DNA from: Gymnorhina tibicen
Lineage: Eukaryota > Chordata > Aves > Passeriformes > Artamidae
Length of the DNA stretch: 64,000 nt
Assembly (NCBI GenBank): GCA_013399875.1
Contig: VXAZ01007517.1
Span: 1,178,001 to 1,242,000, forward strand
Direction of reading: 5' to 3'
Under the pieces are notes generated by a model. It did no database searches. It worked only from the letters and a program-made list of their open reading frames with translations, and had not been told where the DNA came from. Below are positions 14,156-26,770 of the stretch, in pieces; the first letter of the stretch is position 1; every line of letters starts with the position of its first letter. Both the position numbers and the translations under genes were made by a program.

Positions 14156-14340
14156 GCATTCACAGTTTTTGGGTGGACTTTAGCCAGCCTGAATTTGGTT
14201 CACATTCACGCCAGATTTATTTTACTATGGTTTGGATACAAAAATTGAGTGAAATTTTTGACTCAAACCAAAAGCTTAAAGTGAAACTTGGAGCGTGTGA
14301 ACCTTTGCAGCTTGAAACCAAAGAAAATGTTTGCATGAAC
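14156..14340. repeat. Imperfect long palindrome (fold-back sequence)
   Basis: The two halves are reverse-complementary around a centre near 14249. The outer stem is GGTTCACA (14197-14204) with TGTGAACC (14296-14303). A middle stem is TGGTTTG (14228-14234) with CAAACCA (14264-14270). The inner stem is CAAAAATT (14239-14246) with AATTTTTG (14253-14260), leaving a 6-base loop. Weaker pairing seems to continue outwards to about 14156 and 14335. The shape fits an old MITE-like DNA transposon relic or a palindromic ancient repeat; a structured RNA is possible but less likely. I do not recognise a named family. Confidence 0.6.
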
Positions 14341-17300
14341 CCTTGCTAAGCAAGCCTGCTGTGTTTCAGAGGAGCTCTAATAAAAACCACACTGCCATGA
14401 ATCACTGAATATTCCGTACTTTGACTTGGTAAATTTATGTAAGTTCCATGACAGTCCTTTTAAAGAGTTCATTTTTCACTGAGCTCAGAGCCAAATCATG
14501 AAGTCGTTGATGAGTTTTGCTAAATCCTTACCCAGCTTAATCCTACTAAAGTTAGAGGGAGATTTGACTGAGTAGGGAGAAAACAAAAACTGAGTCAAGG
14601 TTTGGACTTGGATACAGTAGCTTGAATTTATACAGTTTATTTTTAAGAGCTTGAATAAATCTATCTCCACTAATGTGTATTAAACACAAACAAGTAACAG
14701 AAAACTCTGTTCAAAAACTAGTGAAAGACCAAATTTAGACTGTTTTCCCAACCTATTCTCAGTCATGTTTGTGCACATCAGGAGAAGGTCTTTAATGACA
14801 CAGCTAATGATACTTTTTTCTCACAAGACTTCTTCATTCAGGACTGCTCTGGCCACAGACAACTCTTGTGTAACTAATAAAGGTATTTTCTGCTGTGGTG
14901 TCTCCATTCTTTAAGGCACTGGAAGCTCTGTAGTGAATGGAATGAGTTTTCACATGGAGTGGGCTTGTTAAAGCACTTGAGTGTTTTCTTCTAGAACCAA
15001 ATTTCCCCCTTTCTCTGCTCTCAGTTGTAGTGATGACAGGGAAAATAACTCACAGGTGGTCAGTAACTGCTCCTCTATTTTTAAAAAAATTGAAACACTG
15101 TGTAATTCTGAGAATTGAGCTGTGATACCCAAACAGCTTCACTGATGCTTCCTTTGTACCACTATAGTATGAACTCTGGGTGCCTGTCATCTCTTCCTCC
15201 AAACTCAGTTCAGTCAAGACCAGGTCCAGGACAAAAAACTCATTATTCAATGAACCTATCTAGCCAAATCACTGCTTTCCCCCTCTGTTTATTGCCCAGC
15301 AAAACCCCGGTTCCTCCTATAGAAACCTCTTTGCAGTCTCAAGCTCAGCCTGCTGTTTTTCTAGTCTGCAACCTCCTCTCTACTTTCTCACACCTTCCCT
15401 TAATCTTTGATTTTTCCCTACCCTCTGCCTGGCTATTTTCAATTCCTTCATCATATTTCAGTCTGTTTTCTGTGTCAGTTCCAGTTGCATTTCCCACCAA
15501 CTCATCCCAGTTTCTCTGGTATCATGTTTTCATAACCCCCTGCAACCACCTTATTCTGTTTTTTATCTTATGATTCACAATCCAGTGTCTCTCTCTTCCT
15601 GATTGCCTTTGATGGATTGAATGTGGCTTTGATAATTTTGGAGGTTGGTGCCCCATCTGGAACCAGACACAAGGATGACAGGGAAAGGTGAAATCTTGTT
15701 TTGTGTTCCTTACTGGGCAAGGAAACTAAGTGGGGAAGCACTTTTCATTGACATATTTCAGTATCTTTCCAATTGGTTGTCTGTAGGTTTGCCTCTTCTC
15801 AGTAAAGTTGAAATGTTCCAGCATGATTGGTAAGTATAGATTCTTTGGAGATCATGGGAGTTGTTGTTAATCTTTTTTTTCAAGAGCTCAAAATTCAGGA
15901 AAATGTGGGTTGATCTTCAGCAAGTACTGCACAGAGGCATAGATGCACATGAAATTCTGCTGGTTCTGGCTTCCCACATACAGAGCACAAAGAGGCTACT
16001 TAAACAAAACAGTGAGCAGAAGTTATTAACATTAAAAACCCCATACTTTTTGTGTTTTTCCTTCAACTCACTGAATGATATGACTGGCAGTTACCAAAAG
16101 TCAGCCTGAGGCAGGCAAAGTCATGGAATATTTCAGTCCAAATGGTTAATGTTCTGGCACAGTTATAAGCAGCTGAAAACTGTATTTTTTAATGGCACAT
16201 ATCAAACAACCTGAATAATGTGGAGTGCTACCAGACAGACCTATAATTAGAATTGGGCAAGAATCAGTTTTCCCATAACCTCCAACATTTTTTTCAGTTG
16301 TACATTGGCACAAACCCAATAGCTTTTGAGGTTTTACCAAAAAAAAGAGAGAAAAAACACACTCCTATTAACCTGGTGATCAGAGTATTCACCTACACCC
16401 TCCACTTGCTGGGGATGAGCTCTAATTTTAGGTCTTATTTCCTTCATTTTTTTGCCCTGGTATAGCTGCTTCACTTTGTATATTTATTATTCATTGATCC
16501 AGAAAAAGCCCCTAAAGCTCCATACACAGAGATAATCTGGTGTCTCATTCTCATGAAGCTCGATGCTTAAATGGTTTTATGGTTCCAGATCTTAATCTCT
16601 AGTTCAGCAGTCAGGAGACTCCCCTGGACTGTTAAAAGTCCACTGTGAGTCAGGCTGATCATGAACTAAATGAATTCCCAGGCTTCCCTTCTCACTCAGA
16701 AGTAAGGCTTTCTTTTTTGTGGTTTTTAACAGAAATTTTATCCCTGACATGAGGAATATTTTCTACGCGGTTTTGGCCAAATCTGAAAGTTCTGCTTCTG
16801 ACAGATCAATGCTATTCCAAAAGAATTTGTGAAACAATTTCTAGAAACCATTGGAAAACAAAAAGCAGTGTTCTGAAACCTGTGAGATTATTGCCAGGGA
16901 CATTATAGTGTAAAAACCATCATGTCTGCTTTGGCACAACACACGTTACTGCCTCAGTAGAGGTCATTCTGCAGCTTTTTGTTGTTGTATCTAAGTGAAC
17001 TTTAAGAGGCTTAAGTTAATAAGTAACAGCAAAGTTATCTCTACAAAACCAAACCAGAGCCCGACAGCGTTCTCTATTTGGTTTGGATGTTGCAGCTGGA
17101 TGCCTGGACTCCTGGAGAAGAAGCAGCCATGAAGACAACATCCTCTACTGACCCCAGTGCTTTTACCATTCCCCATGGTGTAGTGTACTTCTGGTTTGCC
17201 CTAAAATTACTACAGAATTCATGTCCAAAATATGTTCATTATTTCTTCTTCCTCTATAGTCTCACAAAAAAAGATAAATAAACCCAAATGCATTATTATT

Positions 17301-18608
17301 GATAGTCTAAGAGAGGAAAACATTCGCAGAGATAATAAGAATTAGAAAGTCAGTTTTGCACAGAGACTGAGAGGAAAAAACAAGGAGCATTTTAGTGGTC
17401 CAACATACAATAAAACCTCCTTCCCAGAAGAAACTAAGTAAAGAACCACATTATTAGCTGGACAAGCTTAGTAATGTCACGAGTCTCTTCAGAAGCAATG
17501 ATGGTCATTTTGTTTTTCTCTGGTTGCTTAAATACAGTGCAGAGTGTTACATGATTTCTGTATGCTGGGAAAGCTGGAGGCCTCTGACAGCTGGAGTTTA
17601 GAGAGTGCGTTGCTGACATCTGGTGGAAATATATATAGTTTAAACACTGTAAAACTTTAAATATTTTTTGTATAGCAGCAGAATTTTCCCTTCATATGAG
17701 GGCATTGGGAGACTCTGGAAGACTAGAACTGTAGAAATGTGAAATAAGGGCATATATAATTTATGAAATCTAGAAAATGTGAGTATTTGCTGTTTGTTGG
17801 TCTGGGATTCTGGGCATGCATTTTCACTGTTTATTCACTAATCTCTTCCAAAAGTGTTGGAACTACCACAAAAAGAAATATATATGAAGTCTCGAACAAC
17901 TTGAATACTCCTATAGTTGCATTTAAAATGTTTATGGACAGCATCACAAAGATCTGCAAGAAGAATATAAACAAGCAATTATATCAGAAAAATCTTCCTT
18001 TAAATGAATTTGTATGAATGAGTAACATATTCTGAAAATAGCCACATTTAAAAAAAGGGCAAAAAAAGCAGCATTATTTGTGTTCCTATTTAATGCTAAT
18101 TAACTTTGAAGAAGGGTGACACGTTCCCTACTTTTTAAGTTTTTAGTGACTGGTAAACATGCAAATACCAACTAATAATAAATTATACACTTTCCTCATG
18201 CCAAAACTTTAAAAATAACATATGTCTTTTCTCAAACACTCCTGTTTCTTGCTGACAAGTTCAAAGTCAAAGAACTGAAAAGTTTCCTGTTCCAAAACTG
18301 AAAAAGAAGGAGCTTCTTTTTCAGAATCCTTCCACTTAAATGAAAATTCAGAAAAAATTGCTCAATGGAAAATCACTATTGAAAACAGTTATTTCATATT
18401 TTCAAATTGTGGAGTTATCAGAAAAATAAATACAGAATTTTCAGGTATCTCTGATAAGACAGCTCTTAAAGTATTAAAATTCTATATAGTTCTGAATCTT
18501 AGATAGGATGAAAGGTTTTATTTATATGCAGCTATTTGCCACTTAAGTCCTCATATTATATATTCTGTCTCAGATACAGGCCTTTTAAAGGGCCTGTGTG
18601 TATTGTCT
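14341..18608. other. Unannotated non-coding stretch with pyrimidine-rich block
   Basis: No gene is seen. From about 15250 to 15600 the plus strand is strongly pyrimidine-rich, which keeps a 152-codon frame (15115-15573) open through composition alone. Its product is a low-complexity Ser/Pro/Leu/Phe string without a domain. Elsewhere only short random frames and AT-rich DNA are visible. Confidence 0.65.
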
Positions 18609-18630
18609 TGTGTGTGTGTGTGTGTGTGTG
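18609..18630. repeat. (TG)11 microsatellite
   Basis: Eleven uninterrupted TG units are followed by a short GC-rich segment (GGCCCCTCCCC). Such alternating purine-pyrimidine tracts are often length-polymorphic and can adopt Z-DNA. It lies in otherwise unannotated DNA. Confidence 0.97.
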
Positions 18631-19727
18631 GCCCCTCCCCAGTCTGATTTGTTTTGTAAGAATTTGGAATTTCTTTAGGCAGCATCTGGGTATAACCTTA
18701 TATCCCATACCCAGGCAGCTCCCATCTCTGGCTGTTTATAGCAGTATTTAATATGAACTGGTTGTCTGCCAGACTCATGAGATACTTGGAGTAGTTCTGG
18801 AATTACAGAAGTTGTGAAATATTTTAAAAAATTGGATTTTTGCTGTCATTTAATAGCAAAAGAAAAAAATGCAATCAGCACAGGAACAGAAGACATCTCA
18901 GCAGTGAGATTGCTGTCTTTCACAGTGCTGGTAATGACAGATATTACCAGGGAGCCTCACACATGACGGGGCAGGATGCTGATGGAGAACAAAACCAGAG
19001 GCTTCTGCCAGGAGTGAGGCAGCAGCAGGTGGATGAACCTTCTCTATTTGACAGTCCCTTGCAGGTCAGGACCCAGCTCTGAGTGCTGGGGAATCTCTCC
19101 TCAGCAGAAGGGAAGTCTGCTATGTGTCATTATTTTTCAGATTAAACGAAAACACAGAAAAATGGGTGAGCTGAAATACACATTGCAAAAAACATCCTGG
19201 AATGAATTTTTCTCTGGCGCAGCCCTTCTGGAGCCAATTGAGTTTTGCTAGGAGAGGATCTGGCTAAATGACTTTGGAGGGAAGGTTAAACATTCTTCTT
19301 TTATTATCCTACCCTGTACCATTACAGGGTCCTTTTGCCTGGCTAACATAAAACCAATTCTAATGCTAAAATAATTAGAAGGCTAGTGTATTTGCTGTTT
19401 CAATATGAATAGCTCATGACATATGTCTCTGTGGAAACCTTTTGTACATGTTAGGTACCGTCTGTCAGCCATATTTTTCTCCAGTTCTTTGTGCTATTTT
19501 TAATATCGTTTTAACCTTTTTATATACGCTCAGCCTGTGCCCCTGCCAGAATGGTATATTGCAGGTTACACAGTTAGCAATACCTCAAGCTGAGGTTGCC
19601 AAGAATCTTCTGCAGTATAATACTATTTCCAATTTCTTATAGCTTTTTGCTTTAATAGTATGAGCATAAAATATCTCATGTTTCTTTCAAACTAGATCTT
19701 CATTTTGACTAACTTAGCAAATGGCTG
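18631..19727. other. Unannotated non-coding stretch
   Basis: There is no recognisable gene or repeat. Open frames of 60-80 codons (18840-19082, 19033-19251) overlap one another and have no domain. Confidence 0.65.
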
Positions 19728-19813
19728 CTGTTTTGGTTTGGGTTGTTTGTTGGAGTTTTTTTGCTGTGTTTTGCTTGCTTTTCTGTTTGGTTTGGAATTT
19801 TGGTGGTTTTTTT
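19728..19813. repeat. G/T-rich low-complexity tract
   Basis: About 85 bp on the plus strand are almost only G and T, with repeated GTTTG/TTTGG units and a few C residues. The tract directly abuts the 3' end of the antisense CR1 copy that begins at 19814. It may have been the insertion site or may have grown from the retrotransposon tail. Confidence 0.75.
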
Positions 19814-20030
19814 CATAGCATAATAGAATGTTTTGGGTTGCAACGGACCTTAAAGGTCATCTACTCCCAACCCACCTGCCATGCGCAGGGCAGGAACACC
19901 TTCCACTAGACCAGATTGCTCAGAGCCCTATCCAACCTGGCCCTGAACACCTCCAGGGACAGGGCACCCACAGCTTCTCCGGGACACCTGTGCCAGTGTC
20001 TCATCACTCTCATTGTTCTCTCCCTGCCTT
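19814..20030 (-). mobile_element. CR1 LINE 3' end, 5'-truncated (antisense)
   Basis: The left edge is CATAGCATAATAGAATG, a decayed CR1 tail on the reverse strand. It is followed by GACCTTAAAGGTCAT, CCAACCCACCTGCCATG, CACCTTCCACTAGACCA and CACCTCCAGGGACAGGG, all standard blocks of the CR1 3' region read in reverse. The copy fades near 20030, where the usual CTCATTGTAAAAAA block degenerates. No coding part is retained. Confidence 0.93.
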
Positions 20031-23000
20031 CTTTTTTTGTCATTCCCATGACAAACTATAACCTAATAAGAAGAAATATGAAAACCAGGAAAATATGTAC
20101 ATTTATTTTCACACTCTCCCCATAATTTTTAACTGGTTTGTTGACAAAGATACCTTTTAGTCACAATCGTATAGTGCCTTGATCTGTGCTCTATTACTAA
20201 AGACCACCTCTTCTCATCATGGTGCCATTGTCAATGACAGTTGTGGATCACAATTCTGGAACATGGTGCTATTGGTTCCTCTTCTTGCACTGCCACATGA
20301 TTATTGGAAAATATGAAAACATGACAGCCTCCTCTTCTGATTCATAGTCTGATTCTCCAGCTTAGAGAAATGCCAGCACCACATAGGAAGCACATAAATC
20401 ATAGCAATGGCAATGAGAAAGCTACTTAAGTTTATCATCTACATTTCACAGTTTACAAAAATAAGTTTTGTTAAAAAAATCAAGCATTGGTGATGAAAGA
20501 AGAAGCTGTAAAAATAAAAAAAAATATTTATAGACCACAAATAAGGGAAAAACTACTGGCAATGCTCTCCTTGAATATAAAGACAACAAACTAAAAATCA
20601 AGAATCAAACCATTTCATGATACATTTGAAGCTCTTGCAAAATGGAATTAAATTGCATTAGTATAATATTTTAAAAGTCAGTGTGCCCATTCAGTTCAGC
20701 AGAGTTAATAAATAGGAACTAGATAGCGTACTATGAAAGATATATGTAGTCTTGAGGTAGAAGTGAAAAGGCTAAGTTTGTTTGTACAGCTCCTTTTAAT
20801 TTAAAAAGCCCTATGTTGTGCCAATCATCAGTGATATCACAGCACTAACCATTAAAAAGTTTGTAATTGAGAAACATCAAACGAGATTATCTAAAGCCAA
20901 GCAACTTTTGTAGACAAAAGTCTTACTCTTGTTGCAATGACAAGTTAAATAACACTCAGATCAGAGACAAATAGAAAACATAAGATTTCCAGGCTGTTAG
21001 AAAAATGAGGTCCTAAGTATGACAATGAGCAGCATTAGGAAACATTATAGGTGGCATTGTTAGAACAGCTGGGGAAACTGAAGGAAGCAGATGATTGAAA
21101 TATCAAGGTTATCAGAAATGAAGAGGAGGGTTTGATATAATGAATGATGTAGAGAGAAAAGCTAACCTGCAGAGCAACACAAATTATTAAATGAGAGAAA
21201 TAAAGGCTGAAAGATATGAGACCAGTCAAGCAAGATTTGGAGACAGATTAGAAAAAAATAACAGAAGATAAAGAACTCAAGAGGGAAAGGGGAAAACCAA
21301 GTTTTATTAAATATGAACAAAAGCAAACTCATTTCAAAGGAAGTAGGAAACTGCTAGAGCAAGGCCAGCTGCGGTGCCATTCCCAGAAGCAACATGTACC
21401 ATTCCTGCTGAGAATACCAGCCAGAAAAGACATGTTCTAGAAAAACATAAAGCTTGTAAAATTCATCAGCTGTCTGATGAGAATTTAATACTTTTGTGCC
21501 GTATTGTCTCAGAGGGGACATTACACACCCTTCCTCCTACTTTCTGATCATGCTCACTTTCTGGTGGCTGTCAAAGCAAAACTTGTAGTTTACTTGAGCT
21601 GTTAGAGAAAGAATCTGAGTCTTGGACAGCAGTTTCTTCTGTTAATAAAATATCTACAGAAGTACCTGAGATATTAATAGGGGATATTTGCTTGCAAATA
21701 CTACCTGAAAAGCAATTTTAGATTCCTTTACATTAGAAAAGCAGCTGCACTTATGGTCCCTAACAATTATTCAGTTCAAAGGAAAGATTATTTACATGTT
21801 TCATGTCTCAGAAGATAAATTTATGGAAGCATTTTAAATCACCAATCCTTCTTCTATATCTCTTTTCTATTCTGTTTTTTCCAAAAACAATTCAGAATTT
21901 AGATGTCTGATGTAAGTGTGATGCTTCTAGGGGTCCCATATCATCTGTGAGTTACACTAGTTGTGAACATTTAAGTAGCTTACAGATACCTTCAGTTAAT
22001 TTGGTTTTTTCACCAATCTGAATGCATAATAATGAGGGAATCATTTTTTTTAAGTCTGTCTCACCTTTGGCATTTTTCACAAGGTGGATCCTTTGCAGAG
22101 TATAAGAAAAATAAAATAAATGGAGGGTACTTCTCAGAAGATCAGGTACTGACTCGTCTGAATACGTTGACTTTTCCTGTGCCTTTGAAATTTCATGATC
22201 TTCAAGGAAAAACAGAAGGGGAAATCTGTAGGTTTAGAATGAGGTGGCTAATAGGTACATTTGTTCTAATATACTTTCAGGTAGTTTTCTTGATATTTAG
22301 AAATTGTACAGATTCTTCATCAAAAGAAGTCTTTAAATTGACATTTGTCTCAGTACAGTAGGTCAACTGCACTTACTAGGATAGAAACAGGAATTAATTT
22401 GGGGAAATATTACAGTGTATGTCCGGCAGATGGTCATAAATGTTGTCATTTATAGTACCCACATCTAGCCCTTGAGCTTAAGTATTTTCTAATTTCACAA
22501 CAGTGACATAGCATAGCAGTTTAGGAGCAGAGGCAAAGCAAGCACAGAAGAAACTAACCTACAGTATTGTCCCCAGACCAGCCATGCTGACAAAAACTTC
22601 TGTGACCATTTTTTTTTTACTTTTTGATTTTCAGGCTTTTATTGTCTGAATACAATTTCTCTCTCCAGATCGTTGTAAAGCAGTTCATGTAACACTATGC
22701 AACTTATTGCAAGCATCACATTACCATCACATCTAGCATTTCACAAGAATGTTTTATAAATTACTGCAAGTTTCTGATTCTGTATGGGAATTTGTAGCCA
22801 GGGGATCATATTTGCAAAATGAATGTGAAACTCCACAAACCGAAGGGTGCTTATTTCTTCAGAACTTGGAACAATTTGTTAGATCAAAGCTGGTGTCTGC
22901 TTCCTCTTTCTGAAGAAGGATTCTCTGTTAATTCATAAGACCCAGCTGATATAAAGTAATTTTCACTTAGATCTGAACTGCATTGGTAGAGATAATATTG

Positions 23001-25059
23001 CTACTGGAAGGAATGAAAACTACATATAAATAATTCGTAAGGTCAAATGATGTTTGTAAAAGCAGTTCAATTATTCTTTCAATAGAAAGAACTTCAGGGC
23101 ATATCAGTTCTGTCTTTCTTACAAGTGTGATAACATTTTAGGCAAAGAGTTGTTTCCTTCTGATTGATTAATTAGTTCTTATGTTCCTTACCTAGATGAT
23201 GAGTACTATTCACCCAATATATTCGGGATGCCTACTGTTGATATCACAGCAGCAGGGTATACAAGCCTAACACAATTTCTTCCCTCTTGTACCAGCCTTA
23301 CGTCTTGGTACATATTTTAAATGTTTTGAATCTCAAAACCATATTTTTTCCACTTTCAAAGAATATATGATCTTGCAAATGTGGAACAGTTCAAAGTGTA
23401 TATGGAAAGCTCTCAGAATTATAAATTATGAATGAAAAATCTGGTAAGCTTTGTCATTTTATTTTGTTGAGATTCTATTTCAGGAAGCAATCTTTATTTC
23501 TGTGAAGTCAATATGTTATTCATAAAACAAAATGGTTTATAGAAATGTGTCTAATTTTAATGAAAAACCCTTAAGATTAGCCATTGTTCATAACTAGTGC
23601 ATCTTTCAGAATTTTCTATTCATTTCTCATGCCTTCTCAGAGACAGTTGAGCATGGTTTGACTCATAGTGTGATGCAGTATGTCAAAATCTACATTCTTG
23701 CATTCAAAGAAAAATAAATCTCAAACAACTGAACAAGCTGAAATTCAAACATATGCAGGCTCTCTGAAAAACACACCTATACTATTCAGACAGAACACAA
23801 TGCATTACTGCAATGTTTTCCCCTGAGTTTACTCTGAAGCTTTAGATATTTTTTTAAAAAGGAAGGAAAAACATCATTTTTTTAGAGATCCACCTCATTT
23901 CAAGGTAGATGACCATTTGCCTAAGCTTAATTGAGAAGTTTCCATTTTGCATTGTGGTATAATGTCGGACTAATTGAAGTTAAATTTCCTGGCAAGAACC
24001 CAAGAATAAATGAATTTTTCAATATTTTAAAACACTTATGGTGTTTTTGTTTCTAAATATCTCCCACAAGGAACTGAAATTCTATTCCCCACCAAATTTC
24101 TGCTAAACCCACTGGTAAAGTGGTTGCCTCCTTCTCCATATGGTGTCTGTCCAGCATCAAAGGTGAGGAGTCTGGATCCCATTGTTGAGGTAAGCCTTGC
24201 CATAACACACTAGAGAGCCTGCTACTCTTCCTGCAGCAAACACATTTGGATCCTTGCAAGTTCACACTCTCATTGCTCAATGAAAAGACTGGCATACTCG
24301 GAAGTGGGAACTCAGATTTGCTCTGTCTTTCTGACAGGAAAACAGGGAAGCTGAATTCTTCCTCCCATTTCCCACTCATTATTTGTGAGTGCTGGGGCAA
24401 CCAAAAAAATAGGCTATCTTGTAAATTAAGCAATTCCCAGGTATGGATATGAGATCACCGTACTCTTAAACTGGTGTCCTAACCAATTAGTATGTCTTAA
24501 ACTGAAGCCCAGCATGGTTCTGGCCTGAAATGACCAGCAGGAAAGGAGAAATTCTCAGTTTAGGAATTTACATGGACACAGAAGTACCCCACAAAGAGTT
24601 TGGGTGTGTCCACCATATTCTGAAGGCAGGGAGAGCATGACAATAATTGATAATGTCAGACTGTGCCTGTTGGGTCTGAGACACAAAGACCAGATCACAG
24701 CAGTCTCCACAAGCATAGCTGCAGCAAAAAATACAAGTGATCAAATAGTAAGTCATGCTTAGGTCAAAAGTAAAGAAAAAACAGAAGGGCCCAATATCTT
24801 CCATTCTGTAGCCTTCCTCTTAACCATCTAACAACTGGTCTTGATGTTGATAAGCATCAAAGACCTCAGAAATGAATTGTTGTTCATGGAGAATGACAAT
24901 GAACCTGAGGTACCATGAAGCAATGAGTTAAAATTAATGGAAATTTATTTCATAAACATTAACATTACTTTCCAAAAGGAAAATTTTGATAAACAGTGGA
25001 AACTAGACAGTTCATTCAGCTGGACTTGAATTTGATACTTGAAGGTAGAAGAAGCCTTA
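20031..25059. other. Unannotated non-coding stretch
   Basis: No gene is seen. From about 20400 to 21310 the plus strand is markedly purine-rich, resembling the decayed LINE further right, but I could not align it to a family. The 109-codon frame at 22032-22361 and the 126-codon antisense frame at 24053-24433 show no recognisable domain. Confidence 0.6.
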
Positions 25060-26770
25060 AAGTCAAGGGTGCAAAACTTATCACAAGTCTCTGTCTCAGA
25101 GAGAAGAAAAAAGAAAAGGAAACTTGCAGGAAGTAATTCCAGATCTGGACAGATGAAAAAAAGAAGATTATTAGAAATAAGCAGAGTGCCTACACTGATT
25201 AGGGGAAAAAGGACTGATCAACAAAGAAAACTGCCTTAGAGGCCAAAAAATGTGTAGATAAAGTGAGAATAACAAAGAGTCAAGCTGAGTTGGATCTTGC
25301 AAAGAATATTAAAGCACATAACAGAAGATTCTTCAGCTATGTGAATAAAAATAAGTACGGCCAGAAAGTAGTGATGATAGAGTAGAAATGCAGAATAAAT
25401 CAAGATTAGGCTGAAAACTGAATTATGCTTTAGCTCAGATTTCAAGGAAATAAGCAAAGATTTTGGACATGGGGAAAAAAAAACCAAGGACACATTTTTT
25501 AATGTATAGAAATGGAAACCAGGAGAATCAAGGTAAAAACACAACTTGAGATGTCTAATGTACTCCAGGAGGAAAAAAGTGGAAAATAAGTACAATCCCA
25601 AAAGGAAATCGGCAAACAAAATTTCAAGTAGTGCAGCAATTTTTAATAAATTCATAAAACCTGTGTGGTGCCTAATGTTTAGAGACAGATCACACACACA
25701 GTAAAGAAGCTGGAATATGAAAATGGTCTGAACAACTAGAGATCACCTAGATTTTAGTTTAGCAATCTGATGTCTTTTAAAAAAGATTGGAACAAAAATA
25801 TTATTAAAAGTATGGAGGTCAGTTACTGAAAGAGTTTATCTAAGGCAAATAATGATAAACTAACCATCCATTCTCTTTTTTAAAATGAAATAATTTCCAG
25901 ACAGAGGACATGAGGCAAATATAAGCTTCCTGGACATCGATGAAAACTTTTAATGTGGTGGCCACTGAGAGATTACCAGCAAGGCCAGAGAAGATGGGTT
26001 CAGTAACGGAACTGCAAAGCTGGTTAGTATTTGGCCAGAAAAGGCACTAGAGCCTGGCATGAGGGGAAATCCAGACTGGGAGGCAATTACCTTGCTATTA
26101 ATACAAAAGATCTGCCCTGAAGCCTGTAAGAGGTACGGAATTAGAAGGTGGTAAATATGGAGGAACTGGGTGATATTGAGAATTGTGGGATTGGGCTGGG
26201 CTTCAACAAGGTAAAAATTACATTTGGGTGTGTCTGCTTATGGGGTGGTGATATGAAGACCTAATCAGCTGGAAATTGCTAATATGATGATGAGTTTCAC
26301 CATATGAATTCTTTGCAAGATTACTATCAAAATTATGCAGAGATAAGTAAGAAATCGTTGGTGTTTCACAAGGTACTAATAAGACATTACTTTTAGTCTT
26401 GCGTGCAATTCTGGTAAGTCGTGCTGAGAAAAGATGGGTGCAGAAAAGAACAGCAGGTATGGTCAGAGAACAGTGGGTTTACTTAATTTATCTTGCCTGG
26501 CAAATCAAAATCAAGAAGCAATATGATTACATTCTATAAATACAGCAGAGAGATAAATACCACAGAAAAAGAAAAGTGATTTAAACAAAAAGATGATGCT
26601 GGCACAACAACAGAAAGGTATAAATTGGTCCCTGAATAGACTCAATCTGGAAATCAGAAGATTCTTATCTGTTACAGCAGTTAGTCCTAGAACAGCTTTG
26701 CAGCAGAAGCAATGGGAGCAAAGACCCAAACACTCTTGAACTGAAGTTCAAAGCCTTACACCAGGTGCAC
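25060..26770 (+). mobile_element. Ancient CR1-type LINE, strongly decayed, sense
   Basis: This is an old CR1-like non-LTR retrotransposon with only scattered recognisable blocks. A stretch of roughly 44 codons without a stop just before 25370 translates to a late-ORF2-style pattern: CVDKV, then AELDLAKNIKAHNRRFF (from about 25280), then SYVNKNK. Around 25950-26090 there is a reverse-transcriptase thumb-like part (CCAGCAAGGCCAGAGAAGATGG, then a GACTGGGAGGCAATTACC block). At 26395-26420 the block TGCGTGCAATTCTGGT appears, followed by GATGGGTGCAGAAAAGAACAGCAGGTATGGTCAGAG spread over 26435-26467. The 3' part has GATTACATTCTATAAATAC, GATGATGCTGGCACAAC and CTGGAAATCAGAAGATTCTTA (26524-26670). The order matches an ancient CR1 copy from ORF2 to the 3' end. 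Many indels and stops show that it is long dead. The antisense 153-codon frame at 25236-25697 is a shadow of its A-rich sense strand. Ends are approximate. Confidence 0.8.

Noticed and set aside
15115..15573. 152-codon plus-strand open frame
   Set aside because: It is kept open by pyrimidine-rich composition; the product is low-complexity without a domain or splice context.
25236..25697. 153-codon minus-strand open frame
   Set aside because: It is antisense to the A-rich ancient LINE, where stops are rare on the reverse strand.
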